This document shows, one piece after another, positions 51,101 to 60,050 of a DNA stretch of 60,050 nucleotides. Each line of letters starts with the position of its first letter. Position 1 is the stretch's first letter. The translations under genes and the position numbers were made by a program. The notes under the pieces are model-generated. The model did not search any database. It saw only the letters and a program-made list of their open reading frames with translations, and was not told the origin of the DNA. Source of the stretch: Helochares maculicollis (taxonomy: Eukaryota; Arthropoda; Insecta; Coleoptera; Hydrophilidae); assembly GCA_033557835.1 (NCBI GenBank), contig JAWQRO010000084.1, forward strand, positions 1 to 60,050, in the 5' to 3' direction.

Positions 51101-52630
51101 TCTAAAAGTAGTTGCTATATTCCATTTTAGAAATAAATGTCTGTGTTAGCTCAATTCTTAACTTGTGTGTAATGCTCTTGTTACTTTAGAATTCCTGAAT
51201 ATTATGTAAACTTAATTTCACATTTGCTGGTTTATTTACATACTACTTGTATCTGACTTTGTCAATATCTTTAATAAATCTATATTCAGTTTTTGGGCTT
51301 ATGACTATTTTCTGCGCCTACTCAAAAGCTTTTTATGTCAAGGATGTATTTGATTTCAGGTAGATTATTTTTCACTGTGATTTCAAGATTTGCTTGTGGT
51401 TTTATGAAAAAAGTTTCGTTGGAAAAATACATTGCTTTAGAATATTTTAATGCAAAAACTTAAATAATTTTCTTGATATTTCAGGCAGTATAATATTTCT
51501 GATTTGTGCATTTAAATCTGCATACAATGCTGAATTTATTCTTTACTTTTATCACTAATTTCTATCATTTGTACGCATTTATGATATACAATTTTTCTTT
51601 ATAACTATTAAAAATCTTTGTGATGATTCATTTTATTTAAATGAGAGAATATTATGAACTGCTCGTGCATATTTCTTTGATAACAAGATTCCCACTTTCC
51701 CTTTTGTCCTTTTATGTATTGTACAGCCGCCATATATGAGAATATAGTTTAGTAGTTTAAAACTACCTTTAACTTTATGATTAGTTTTCAATAGGTCACA
51801 TATGTTAAAATTTAACTCCAAGACAATTTATATATCCCATTTCTAAGCTGATCTTTGAATCTGAGAGCACACAAGATAAAATGCTAGCTTCACTTTTCAA
51901 CTCTCCTTCTTTGTTCGAGTTTGAGACCCGCCTGGCTTTGTTGACTACTCATTTCACTCAACCACATCAAAATAAAGTATTTATATCAATAGTTATAGCT
52001 GGGTGTCTGCTCTATGAAAATTAATGAAAGATGAGCAGTAAGCTCAAATGTTTTTCTTTTAAGAAATAGGCTTAATTTAAATTTTATATTTCTGTTGGTT
52101 CTGCTTTCCACTATATAGTAATCATTAGTTAATAAAATCAAAGGTTTTTATAGACGAAAAATATCACATGAAAGTTATAAAATGACCTTTTTATTCCCAG
52201 TTTATATCAATTGACCAGCATAAATAATTATGTAAATGTTAATAGTGCAAAAAAATCTCTTGACCTCTTATATCATAATGTCAATAAATTAATAATTGAG
52301 GAAGCAATCTTTGTTTTGGCGGAATTCATTCTGTATTTAAAAATGCTAGCTTAAAGTTACGAATGAAAATATCAACGAAAATTATTGTATTTTACCTGCA
52401 AAGAGAGATGCAAGCCCTGCTAGCATAAAAGATATTATAACAGCAGGTCCTGCTATGTCGCGAGCCACATGTCCAACTAAAACATAAACTCCAACTCCAA
52501 GAGTACTTCCTACTCCCAAAGCCGTAAGTTGTAATGTGTTTAAAACTCTGGCCAGCCGTGTCTCTTCTGCATTTTCATGTATAACTTTCTTGTAGGTTAA
52601 AGTTTTGTATAATCGATTCAGCCAAGACAT
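45160..52630 (-). CDS. CAT-C: cationic amino acid transporter with a 560-aa C-terminal extension (1,165 aa)
   Basis: Exons (minus): 52630-52396, 49995-49711, 49579-49090, 49032-48790, 48712-48659, 47618-47434, 47374-47208, 47145-47037 and 46889-45160. They total 3,498 nt in phase throughout. Residues 1-600 form a normal CAT core: 'GVGSTLGVGVYVLVG' (TM1), 'LCYAEFGARVPKAGSAY' (Glu84), N-glycosylation sites N221 and N224 in the extracellular loop, 'FYGFVGFDCIATTGEE', 'GAMFPLPRILYAMGSDALIF', and 'VPWVPIFPALSILVNLYL'. The last TM segment ends at about residue 600 ('GLPIYLFFMFF'). The remaining 560 residues are acidic and Ser/Thr/Asn-rich, probably disordered, with a polyproline run ending in PPPY at about 870-882. 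CATs normally end within 30-60 aa of that point. The long last exon is open and keeps frame, so the tail appears real. Start: the ATG lies one base after a 5' UTR acceptor (52632-52633). Confidence 0.92.
46009..46052 (-). other. Polyproline/PPPY segment in the CAT-C tail
   Basis: On the minus strand this codes for about eleven consecutive prolines followed by Tyr-Glu-Asp. PPxY is the ligand of WW domains such as those in Nedd4-family ubiquitin ligases, and proline runs bind EVH1, SH3 or profilin. Function in this protein is inference. The underlying GGA/GGT repeats also make the DNA locally microsatellite-like. Confidence 0.75.
47619..48658 (-). other. CAT-C intron 5
   Basis: A GT-AG intron of about 1 kb that splits a Met codon between 'SSDDE' and 'YSAPEPKR'. 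It is AT-rich, with nothing recognised inside. Confidence 0.75.
49996..52395 (-). other. CAT-C intron 1
   Basis: A GT-AG intron of 2.4 kb at the same codon and phase as CAT-B intron 1 (after 'LFAG' / 'ILSG'). It is AT-rich. No exon, transposon protein or structured repeat was recognised. Confidence 0.8.
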
Positions 52631-54062
52631 ACTAAAATGAAATCGTTAACATTATACCATTATTCAACAAATATACATATGCAAAATAAGGATATAAAAA
52701 ACTTTTTTGTGGCCTCACTTTATTATTTTATTTAAAACAAGGCATTTTATAAACTTTTCTAACAGAATTTAGGCTAATATTCATTTATGAAGTCAATAAG
52801 ACCTCATATGAAGGAAATAGAGAAACAAAAGAATAATAAATTTTTATTCCTATGTAGAAGTGCAAAGAGTGCAACATGTGCAGTTATAAAGGATCTCTAC
52901 AAAGCAAAGTTAATTTGTAATAATTAAATCAAATTGAAAATGCATGTAATGTAATGTGAATGGTAAAACATTGTTTTTAAACTTACGCTTGAGTTGTTTT
53001 TAATATTTAAAATAACATACTGTTAAAAATGCGAGTCAAAATTGGTGAGTTGATAATTTGTGAACAATAAGCGTAACAATAAAAAAATTGATAAGGTATC
53101 AGGAATTCAGATAACAATAAATAATGTAATTATAGGGAAACGCTACCTGCATCAGATAACCCACATCAAAGGCACATCTAATGACTTAAATATGTATAAA
53201 TTAGCAGTTGAGAGTTAGAATATTTTAAATTAATTAAGAAAATTAGCAATATTTCTCACCTGTTGCTTCAAATTCTCTTAACAAAAGTGTTCCAATGTAC
53301 TTTTATTCAATAAAAAAGATGTGAACGTCTTAAGTTTTTTATTGTTTCAAATTTACACTAGTAAAACGACCACCATGTTTAACCAGCATAATTTTATATG
53401 TATAAAAAGCCGCCCCTTTGTTATAAACCCAGCTGATTTTGGCAGGAATTGTCATGAAAATCTAATGTCGGGCATTTTGATAAAGACTGGTTTAAATTGC
53501 TAAATCAAGACTAAATTATATTTACATATGCTGATAACAAGCGTGAAAAATAACTAGATAAATTTGATATATACAAATAAAAAGGTGTAATATTAGATAA
53601 GTTATGAATATTAATTTTTGAAAGAGAACAAATTATGTGAGGGGTTACTCGACTCTTATTTAAATAGAATTGCGCCTCGTTAAATGTTTTCAATTACTCT
53701 GATTAAATCCAGTTTAGCTAAACTTAAAATACATAAACATTTTAAACAAAATAATTTTATTAAAATATTTACTTGAATTACACAACTGATGTCATTAGAT
53801 AAAAACATTTCTATCTTGTAAATTCGTCTTGGGTATCTTTAAACCTCCCGCTTTAAACTACCATCGTTTTCAGTGGGATGTTTTGGAAGTAATGCGTAAC
53901 ATAACCTAAAATTTATGTTTATATAAAGTTGCGGATTTCCTGACCCTTTAGCCTTTACTTACCAAAGGTATTCTGCTTGTTCTGTGCAATTAAGAAGCAT
54001 TGCTGGATTTCAACTATAAGATTAACTAAATTCGACTTATATTGCTTAGAATAAATAAAATA
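52631..54062. promoter_or_regulatory. Divergent intergenic region between CAT-C and GTF2H2
   Basis: Both genes start outwards from this 1.4-kb interval. On the minus strand the acceptor 'tttag' at 52632-52637 shows an upstream untranslated CAT-C exon. A plausible donor on the minus strand ('caagc|gtaagt') lies at 52987. The GTF2H2 ATG is at 54063 with its promoter probably in the 53.8-54.0 kb stretch. No TATA box could be assigned with confidence. Confidence 0.45.
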
Positions 54063-56054
54063 ATGGCAGACGAAGAAGATCCTAAAGAATATCGATGGGA
54101 GACGGGCTATGAAAAAACTTGGTAAGCGTTTTTCTTATAAATATTAAATATTTTATACATAAAATATTTTAATTTAAATAAAGGGAAGCAATAAAAGAAG
54201 ACGATGATGGGTTCCTGGAGGCATCTGTCGCAGATATTATCCAAAGAGCGAAGCGGAAGCGACAGGCTGTTAAGCAAGGAAATACAAAGTTGGGTATGAT
54301 GCGACATTTGTTCATTGTTATAGATTGTTCCGAGTCAATGTCCAATCAAGATTTAAAACCGACAAGATTACTTTGCACTATTAAGGTATGTTTACCACAC
54401 CCTGCTTTAGTTTGTCCTTATGCGTTCCAGTAGAAAAATGTTTCTTTTTTTTATATTAATAATCATGTTTGCTGTTTATACTGCCAGGATATCTCTTGAT
54501 GTTTGCTTTAATAATAATGAAACATATTTTATACTGCTTAACTACAACTCCAGCTTCATGTGCTGTGAAAAATGAAACAAAATTTGAAATCAATTTGAAA
54601 TAATCAAGATGAATATATTTTCTAAGGCAAAAAGACCAGTTTACTTGTTTCTTGTCATAAGGATGGGCAATGCATTGCCTGTTTGTACAATTTTTTGATG
54701 GGCCAACAATTGATTAATCGCCTGCTTACAACTTACTTTACAGGCTCTTCGCCTGTGTATTATGTCAAGAGAATAAACTTACTAAAGAATTGGTAAACAT
54801 TGCACATCACAAAATTAGCCCATAAAAAGTTTACAAGACACTTTTGAATGTAACGAATTAAAAGTTATAGGCAAAAATTTAGAAGGTTAGTTAGTTGAGT
54901 TACAACTTTTAATAAACCGGTTGTGCACCGAATATTGTTTTTTTTATAAAAAATGCTATTTAAGAAGTCTTAGGACTTTATAATACGGAGACACAATCAC
55001 ACAATCGAAGACAACACAAAGTAAATTTGAAAATATTCACAAAATGCAAATAGGCAATGTACAGATAAAGAAATTAAAGCAATTATAGTTTCTTAAAATT
55101 AATTTGATTTTAGCTCTTGGAAAGTTTTATAGAAGAATTTTTTGATCAAAATCCGATAAGCCAGTTGGGGGTAATTATAATGCATAATAAAAGGTCTGAA
55201 AAAATCAGTGACTTGGCTGGAAATCACAGGAAGCATCTAAAAGCAATTACTAGCTTAAACCGTACAGCATTAATTGGTGAACCGTCATTACAAAATGGAT
55301 TGGAGTTGAGTTTAAAATCATTAAAACTTCTTCCAAATCATGCCAGTAGAGAAATATTGGTAATAATGGGCAGTTTAACCACATGTGATCCTTCTGATAT
55401 TAATGTAACAATTGAGGTAAGCATTTGGTAATAATCAGCATTTCATTTTAAATTAATTAAACTATGACAAATTTATTTTATAATTATATTTCAGCTCTTA
55501 AAAAGTGAGGGTGTTCGATGTTCTGTGATTGGCTTGGCTGCAGAAGTACATGTTTGTAGACAATTGGCAAATAAAACTGGAGGCACTTACAATATCATTT
55601 TAGATGATGCTCACTTTAAAGATCTGCTGTTTCAACAAGTTGAACCGCCACCAGCCTCCTTGACGCTTGAATCAAGTCTTATTAAAATGGGATTTCCACA
55701 CCAAATGCCAATCGAAGGAACAGAAGAGCCTATCACAATGTGCATGTGGTATGTTCATCTTATAAAGTACATTATTTTTAAAGTTTTCATTTTCAAATTT
55801 TTTTCAGCCACGTAGACAGTCCTGATGAAAGTAAACTAATGGCAGGAGGTTACTATTGCCCACAATGCTACAGTAAATATTGTGAATTACCGGTCGAGTG
55901 CAGGGCTTGTGGATTAACACTAGTGTCAGCACCCCATTTAGCTAGATCATACCACCACTTATTTCCTGCTGCTAATTACAAGGAAATCAACTACCAAAAT
56001 CAAACCTCTATATGTTTTGCTTGCCAAAAACAATTCTCAGAAAGTGATAAACAG
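54063..56054 (+). CDS. GTF2H2: TFIIH subunit p44 (general transcription factor IIH subunit 2), last exon beyond window
   Basis: Exons: 54063-54121, 54184-54385, 55114-55416, 55495-55748 and 55808-56054. They encode 355 residues in consistent phase, then a donor 'gtaagt'. The human protein has about 395 aa, so only the final 40 or so (the rest of the C4C4 RING-like domain, 'CDxFxH..LHxCPGC') is missing. A von Willebrand A domain lies at about 60-240 ('HLFIVIDCSESMSNQDLKP', 'FDQNPISQLGVI', 'SLTTCDPSDI', 'VIGLAAEVHVCRQLA'). The zinc finger is 'YYCPQCYSKYCELPVECRAC' (Cys 290, 293, 304, 307), followed by 'GLTLVSAPHLARSYHHLFP' and the first CxxC (342, 345) of the second zinc module. p44 is a core TFIIH subunit that binds and stimulates the XPD helicase in nucleotide excision repair and is needed for transcription initiation. 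The final exon was not found in the 4 kb that follow. Confidence 0.95.
54386..55113 (+). other. GTF2H2 intron 2
   Basis: A 728-bp GT-AG intron between 'LLCTIK' and 'LLESFIEE'. AT-rich, nothing further recognised. Confidence 0.85.
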
Positions 56055-56789
56055 GTAAGTGATGACATTAATATCAATTGTGAGAATAACTAATCACTGC
56101 AAAAAAATGAAATAAAATCCTCTAAAATGAATACAGGGTTACATTTTATATGCTTCAGTTTTTATTCACTATTCACAATCTTAACATATTACAAACTGTA
56201 TTATTTGTCTTAATTGAATGAGAACCTCTGATCTGATAAACACTGTGTCATTCACAGAACAGGACAAACATTATTGAGTTTGTTTCAATGAATTTAAAAC
56301 TAATGTTAAAAATGTATTTGTAATTTTTAATTTATTGAAGTTTTTTGTATGGTATACTTTTAAGCAGCTAATGCATAGCCGTATATTACAATCTAGCCTT
56401 CATTAGAGTCCTGTTTTTATTTTTGTCTTTCTATCATCAACTTACTTTACAATGACAAATAACATTCTATAAAATGTCTGAAAATGAAATCTGATGTCGA
56501 AGACAGATAACGATAGGAGTTTGTTGCTGTATTATTTCATTTCCTTCAATAATTTGTTAGTCTAAATTGCAAAATCAATTCGTTTATAATTTTGAAATTT
56601 TTTTAGTACTTTCTATTCTCGTTTTAGAACAATAATTGTTAAATATGAAAGAGACATTGATTGTCTCTTGATTTGATAATTCTCTTGGTATGCAATTGTT
56701 TTATTTTCAGTTTTTTTTTCTAAATTTACAAGAATTTCATTTCGATTTAAACTTATTGCTTCAAAAATCTTTGTTTTGGTTCTTCTTCT

Positions 56790-59250
56790 TTCAGTGCCCT
56801 CTCCTATTGAAGATCGGCAACAATCCTGGCGTATTCTTCTTTATCTTGAGGTTTTCTCAACAGATCGCCTGAACTCAGGCCCATTCAGTTCCGTATTGTT
56901 TCAAGTCAGGAGCATTGTCTGCGCCCTGATGCCCGCCTACCCTAAATTTTGCCTTCCATCACAAGTTGCAGAAATTCATATTTTCCGTGTCTCATTACAT
57001 GGCCGAGAAAAACGATATTTCGCTTTTTTATTATTTGGATGAGTTCACGTTCTCTGTCCATTAGGTGCAAAACTTCCATGTTGCTGGTGTGGGAAGTTCA
57101 CGATATTTATAACTTTTGCGGAAAAATCCACATTTTAAACGCCTCGAGTATATTCAAACTACTAACTTTCAGCACCCTCGCTTAAACCCCGTACAACAGT
57201 ATCGAAGATATGTATCGCTTGACAAAGTTGTATCTTATGTGGTTATTTAGTGATTTGTCGCTCAGCAGGTTACGCATTTTCAAGAAGCTCGCCCAGGCCA
57301 TTTCAATTCGAGTTGATTTCCAAATCGGGATCCAGATCCTCGCCAATTCAGCTGCCCAGGTATTTGACCATTTGGACCTTTGTTATCAGCGTTCCATTTA
57401 CATGTATGTGTGTATGTTGGCCTGGGTTCCAATTTATCAGCAGGGTCTTTGTCTTTGAGGTGTTGATTTTAGGTCCCATTTAGTCTCCCTCTGCTGAAAT
57501 TCTGTTGAGCAGCCTTTGCAATCCCTCAGCACTGTCTGCCATCACAACTGTGTCACCGGCATATCTTAAGTTGTTCACCAGTGTTCCATTCACTTTAATT
57601 CCATCCTTTGCACCTTCCAGTGCATTTTGGAATACTACTTCCGAATACATATTCAAGAGCATCGGGCGCAGTACGCAGCTTTATCTGACTTTACGCTTTA
57701 TAGGCACTGCTTCAGGTTGGGAGCACTCAAGTCTCACCGTCGCTACCTAGTGTTCATAGAGGTACTGGATGATTTTGAGATTTTGGGAGTCTAATCCTTT
57801 TCTTTCTAGGACACTTAGCAGCCTATTGTGTTTGACACAGTCAAATGCCTTGGTGTAGTCAATGAAACTCGGATACACTTCCTTTTTCTGATCTCGGCAC
57901 TTCTGTAGTAGTACCGACAGTGCAAACAACGCCTCTCTACTTCCCAGGCTCTCTCAAAACTCCATCTGCAGTTTGCTCAGATCCAGATCGCACTTTTTGC
58001 ATATACGATTTTGGATTATCTTCAAAAATAACTTCAGCATAAAATGTAGCCTATCTAAAGGATATATATGGCGTTAAAAAGGTTTGTCAGGATTTTTAAG
58101 TTTTTTCGTCTATAAGTTTCAGGAATTCTGGGATAATGTTGTCAGGCCCAGCCTGCTTTTTATTCCTTTCAAAGCCTTCTCTATTTCTGAGGTCAATATA
58201 CTTGGTCCTATTTCTGTTTGTTGTTGGTTACAAAAAGGTGGTCCTTGTCGCCGAAAAGTGCAGAAATATAGTTTGAGCGCACATCTTGCAATTCATGTAC
58301 ATCTAAGATACTCTTGTTGTCTTGATTGATTACTCTTGTGTGTATTTCCTTGACTCTTTTGTGTATATTAAATAAGTTGAATTTTTGGTACATGTCCTCT
58401 ATTTCCCTGCTTCGCTCTGCCAGCCATGTTTCTGTGGCATTCCTAATTTTATTTTTAATGAGTGCTTGAACTTCTTTGTATTTTCCCATTTGCCTGTCTT
58501 TGATCTTCCATTACTGTTTCATCAAATCGAGAATTTCCTGAGTCATCCAGCCCTTGTGAGGTTTGGCGTTATATATTATAAATGGCATCTTTTAGTTGTT
58601 GCCTCTTCTATTTCGGTAAGAGACAGCAGCTGCCTTATTTCTGTGTAGCTCCGGCTTGTCAGCTGTCGGGGTATAGACCTGGATAATATTTAAGTTTTTC
58701 GGTGTTGCCTTGAGTTCTATCATCATTGCCTTTCAGAGAATGGTACGAAATTTAGGACTGAGCAAGATATTTTGGGGTCTAACATGATACCAACGCCATT
58801 GTAGTGGCTGGGTCGTGTTTTCTGGAGAAGTAAAAAGTACAGTTGTTCACTTGGACTTTTCTGCTGTTGGGCCATCTTGTTTCGCTTATTCCCAAGATTT
58901 TCAGCCTGCACATTTTTTGGTTTATGTTGTGAATCTTTCTCTGTCTGAACATGCTTTAAATATTCCATGTGCCAATTTTTATTGGCCTTCTTCTGTTGAT
59001 CTTTGGTATATTTGTGTTTATCCTCGTGGGTATTCTTCGCACCATGATTGTTTATTCTTCAGAAATATTATGCAGTAGTTTCTCCTTGCTTTCCGCATCG
59101 CTGTACAAATGCCATTCTGTGGACTTCACTCCGCCGTTTGTTGCCTGAATCACGACTGTTTAAAGATTCTCGACTCTCGCTCGCAGTCAGTTTTGAGCAG
59201 CCAGCTGCCGCTACCCAGAAATCTTCTCCATATCTGGCTACCTTTACTAA
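56790..59250 (-). mobile_element. Degenerate LINE (endonuclease plus reverse transcriptase), about 2.5 kb
   Basis: Minus-strand pieces appear in order. An endonuclease segment ('LKILGISETRW'-type motif near 58890, 'PSHYNGVGIMLDP' at 58800) comes first. A linker helix region, 'IRNATETWLAERSREIEDMY', lies at 58489-58208. The RT region has 'SFIDYTKAFDCVKHNRLL' (57929-57747) and 'VNNLRYAGDTVVMADSAEGL' (57662-57480), then a C-terminal part to about 56790. The catalytic YADD box reads YAGD, so the first catalytic Asp is lost. Several frame breaks and stops occur. The LINE clade (RTE- or Jockey/CR1-like) is not decided. It is antisense to GTF2H2. Confidence 0.8.
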
Positions 59251-59610
59251 GTTTTGGTTAGTAAAATAATATTTGCGAGTCTGTACAATTTATGTTCACA
59301 TGTACGATTTTTACAACTGTTTACTTTCTCCTATAAAACTATAAATGACAAAATATAGCTTGATTGATATTCAAATAACATTTTATGCCAAATCTAGACT
59401 AGGAATATATGTATTGTCACTAATGTCTCCACTTACAATTTGTCATCTTTCAGTGGTGAGTTCCTTACAATAAGAAAAAATAGAGTGAATTATTCATATG
59501 AAAAGATATGGTGACAAAGTAATTCCTGTATGAAGGATATTTAAAAATTAGTCATAATATTCAAATTAAAAATATCATGCTTTTACGTGTATGTATAATA
59601 TATATAATTT

Positions 59611-59843
59611 GATGTAAGATTTATGAATAAAACTATTTAGTAGCTTTAGATGTTATATTTGCTATTATTTTTTATGGTTTCGCTTCATTTTATAAGGAGC
59701 ATCGTCAGAAGTGACGTTTTTATTTAAATAATAACATCACATCTGTCAATGCTTCTTATAAAATGAAGCGAAACCATCAAAAAAAAATAGCAAATATAAC
59801 ATCTGAAGCTAATAAATAGCGTTTTATTCATAAACCTTACATC
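59611..59843. repeat. Foldback (long inverted repeat) element
   Basis: Two arms of about 106-109 bp (59611-59716 and 59735-59843) are reverse complements with few mismatches, separated by an A/T-rich loop of about 18 bp. Shared words in the arms include 'ttatgaataaaac', 'gatgttatatttgct', 'atggtttcgcttcatttta' and 'taagg/aagcat'. No coding capacity. This is typical of a foldback or MITE-like element. Confidence 0.85.
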
Positions 59844-59887
59844 AAACAAATAAAATACGCTATAAAAATAAAATAATTATATATAAT

Positions 59888-60016
59888 TGATTGATATTAA
59901 TATTATGAATTAAACGCTATTTAGTAGCTATAGATGTTTATTTAGCTTTTAGTCTTAGACGATGCTTCTTGTTAAAATGAAGTGAAACTGTTAATTCATA
60001 ATATTAATATCAATCA
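59888..60016. repeat. Second inverted repeat related to the foldback element
   Basis: Perfect 26-bp arms (59888-59913 and 59991-60016) surround a 77-bp core. The core holds rearranged words of the first foldback ('ctatttagtagct(t/a)tagatgtt', 'gatgcttctt', 'aaaatgaagtgaaac'). The flank 'caaataaaatacgctataaaaata' follows both units (about 59847 and 60015), suggesting a tandem or nested array that continues beyond the window. Confidence 0.8.
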
Positions 60017-60050
60017 AATAAAATACGCTATAAAAATACAATAATATTAT

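Larger units (their letters stand above)
56055..60050 (+). other. GTF2H2 last intron (incomplete), containing a LINE and foldback repeats
   Basis: The intron starts with 'gtaagt' at 56055 and continues past the window end, because no sequence for the final RING segment was found. 56.1-56.75 kb is plain AT-rich DNA. 56.79-59.25 kb is an antisense LINE. 59.6 kb to the end is inverted-repeat DNA. Confidence 0.7.

Noticed and set aside
59611..59843. Foldback read as a microRNA precursor
   Set aside because: The arms are far too long and near-identical, and a second rearranged copy follows. A repeat element explains it better.

Overview
The window looks like AT-rich nuclear DNA from an insect, most likely a holometabolous insect and possibly a beetle. 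The evidence is multi-exon genes with GT-AG introns, insect-type cationic amino acid transporters, an insect TFIIH p44 gene, and many decayed mariner/Tc1, LINE and LTR-retrotransposon remnants. I saw no bacterial-style operons, tRNA, rRNA or CRISPR. The order assignment is inference.

Layout. 1-1.7 kb: relatively GC-rich non-coding DNA. 1.8-9.8 kb: a large field of diverged repeats about 2 kb long, without genes. 10.4-11.3 kb: an isolated GC-rich island. 11.9-15.0 kb: two transposon copies, one of them a chimera of a mariner element and a DD37E Tc1-like element. 15-20.4 kb: AT-rich DNA with no recognisable gene. 20.4-22.6 kb: transporter gene CAT-A (+), whose first coding exon was not found. 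23.6-24.9 kb: a 1,290-bp mariner with near-perfect terminal repeats. 25-30 kb: LTR and mariner debris. 30.35-35.98 kb: complete transporter gene CAT-B (+), 6 coding exons, 598 aa. 36.2-44.15 kb: a 7-exon gene (-) for a 1,264-aa uncharacterised protein with six copies of a short internal repeat; its large introns hold transposon debris. 45.16-52.63 kb: transporter gene CAT-C (-), 9 coding exons, 1,165 aa, with an exceptional cytoplasmic tail of about 560 aa. 54.06 kb to beyond the window end: GTF2H2/Ssl1, the TFIIH p44 subunit (+), lacking only its final exon. Its last visible intron holds a LINE and, at the window edge, foldback repeats.

Exon models were built by hand from splice signals and homology. 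For CAT-B, CAT-C and the 1,264-aa gene, summed exon lengths are divisible by three and all junction phases agree, which supports the models strongly.

How the genes relate. The three CAT genes are paralogues of one APC-superfamily transporter family (SLC7A1-4-like). They share intron phases but differ by intron gain and loss, so this is a local cluster interrupted by the unrelated 1,264-aa gene. CAT-B and the 1,264-aa gene converge with nearly overlapping 3' ends. CAT-C and GTF2H2 diverge from a shared interval of about 1.4 kb. No functional link between the transporters, the repeat protein and TFIIH is visible beyond position.
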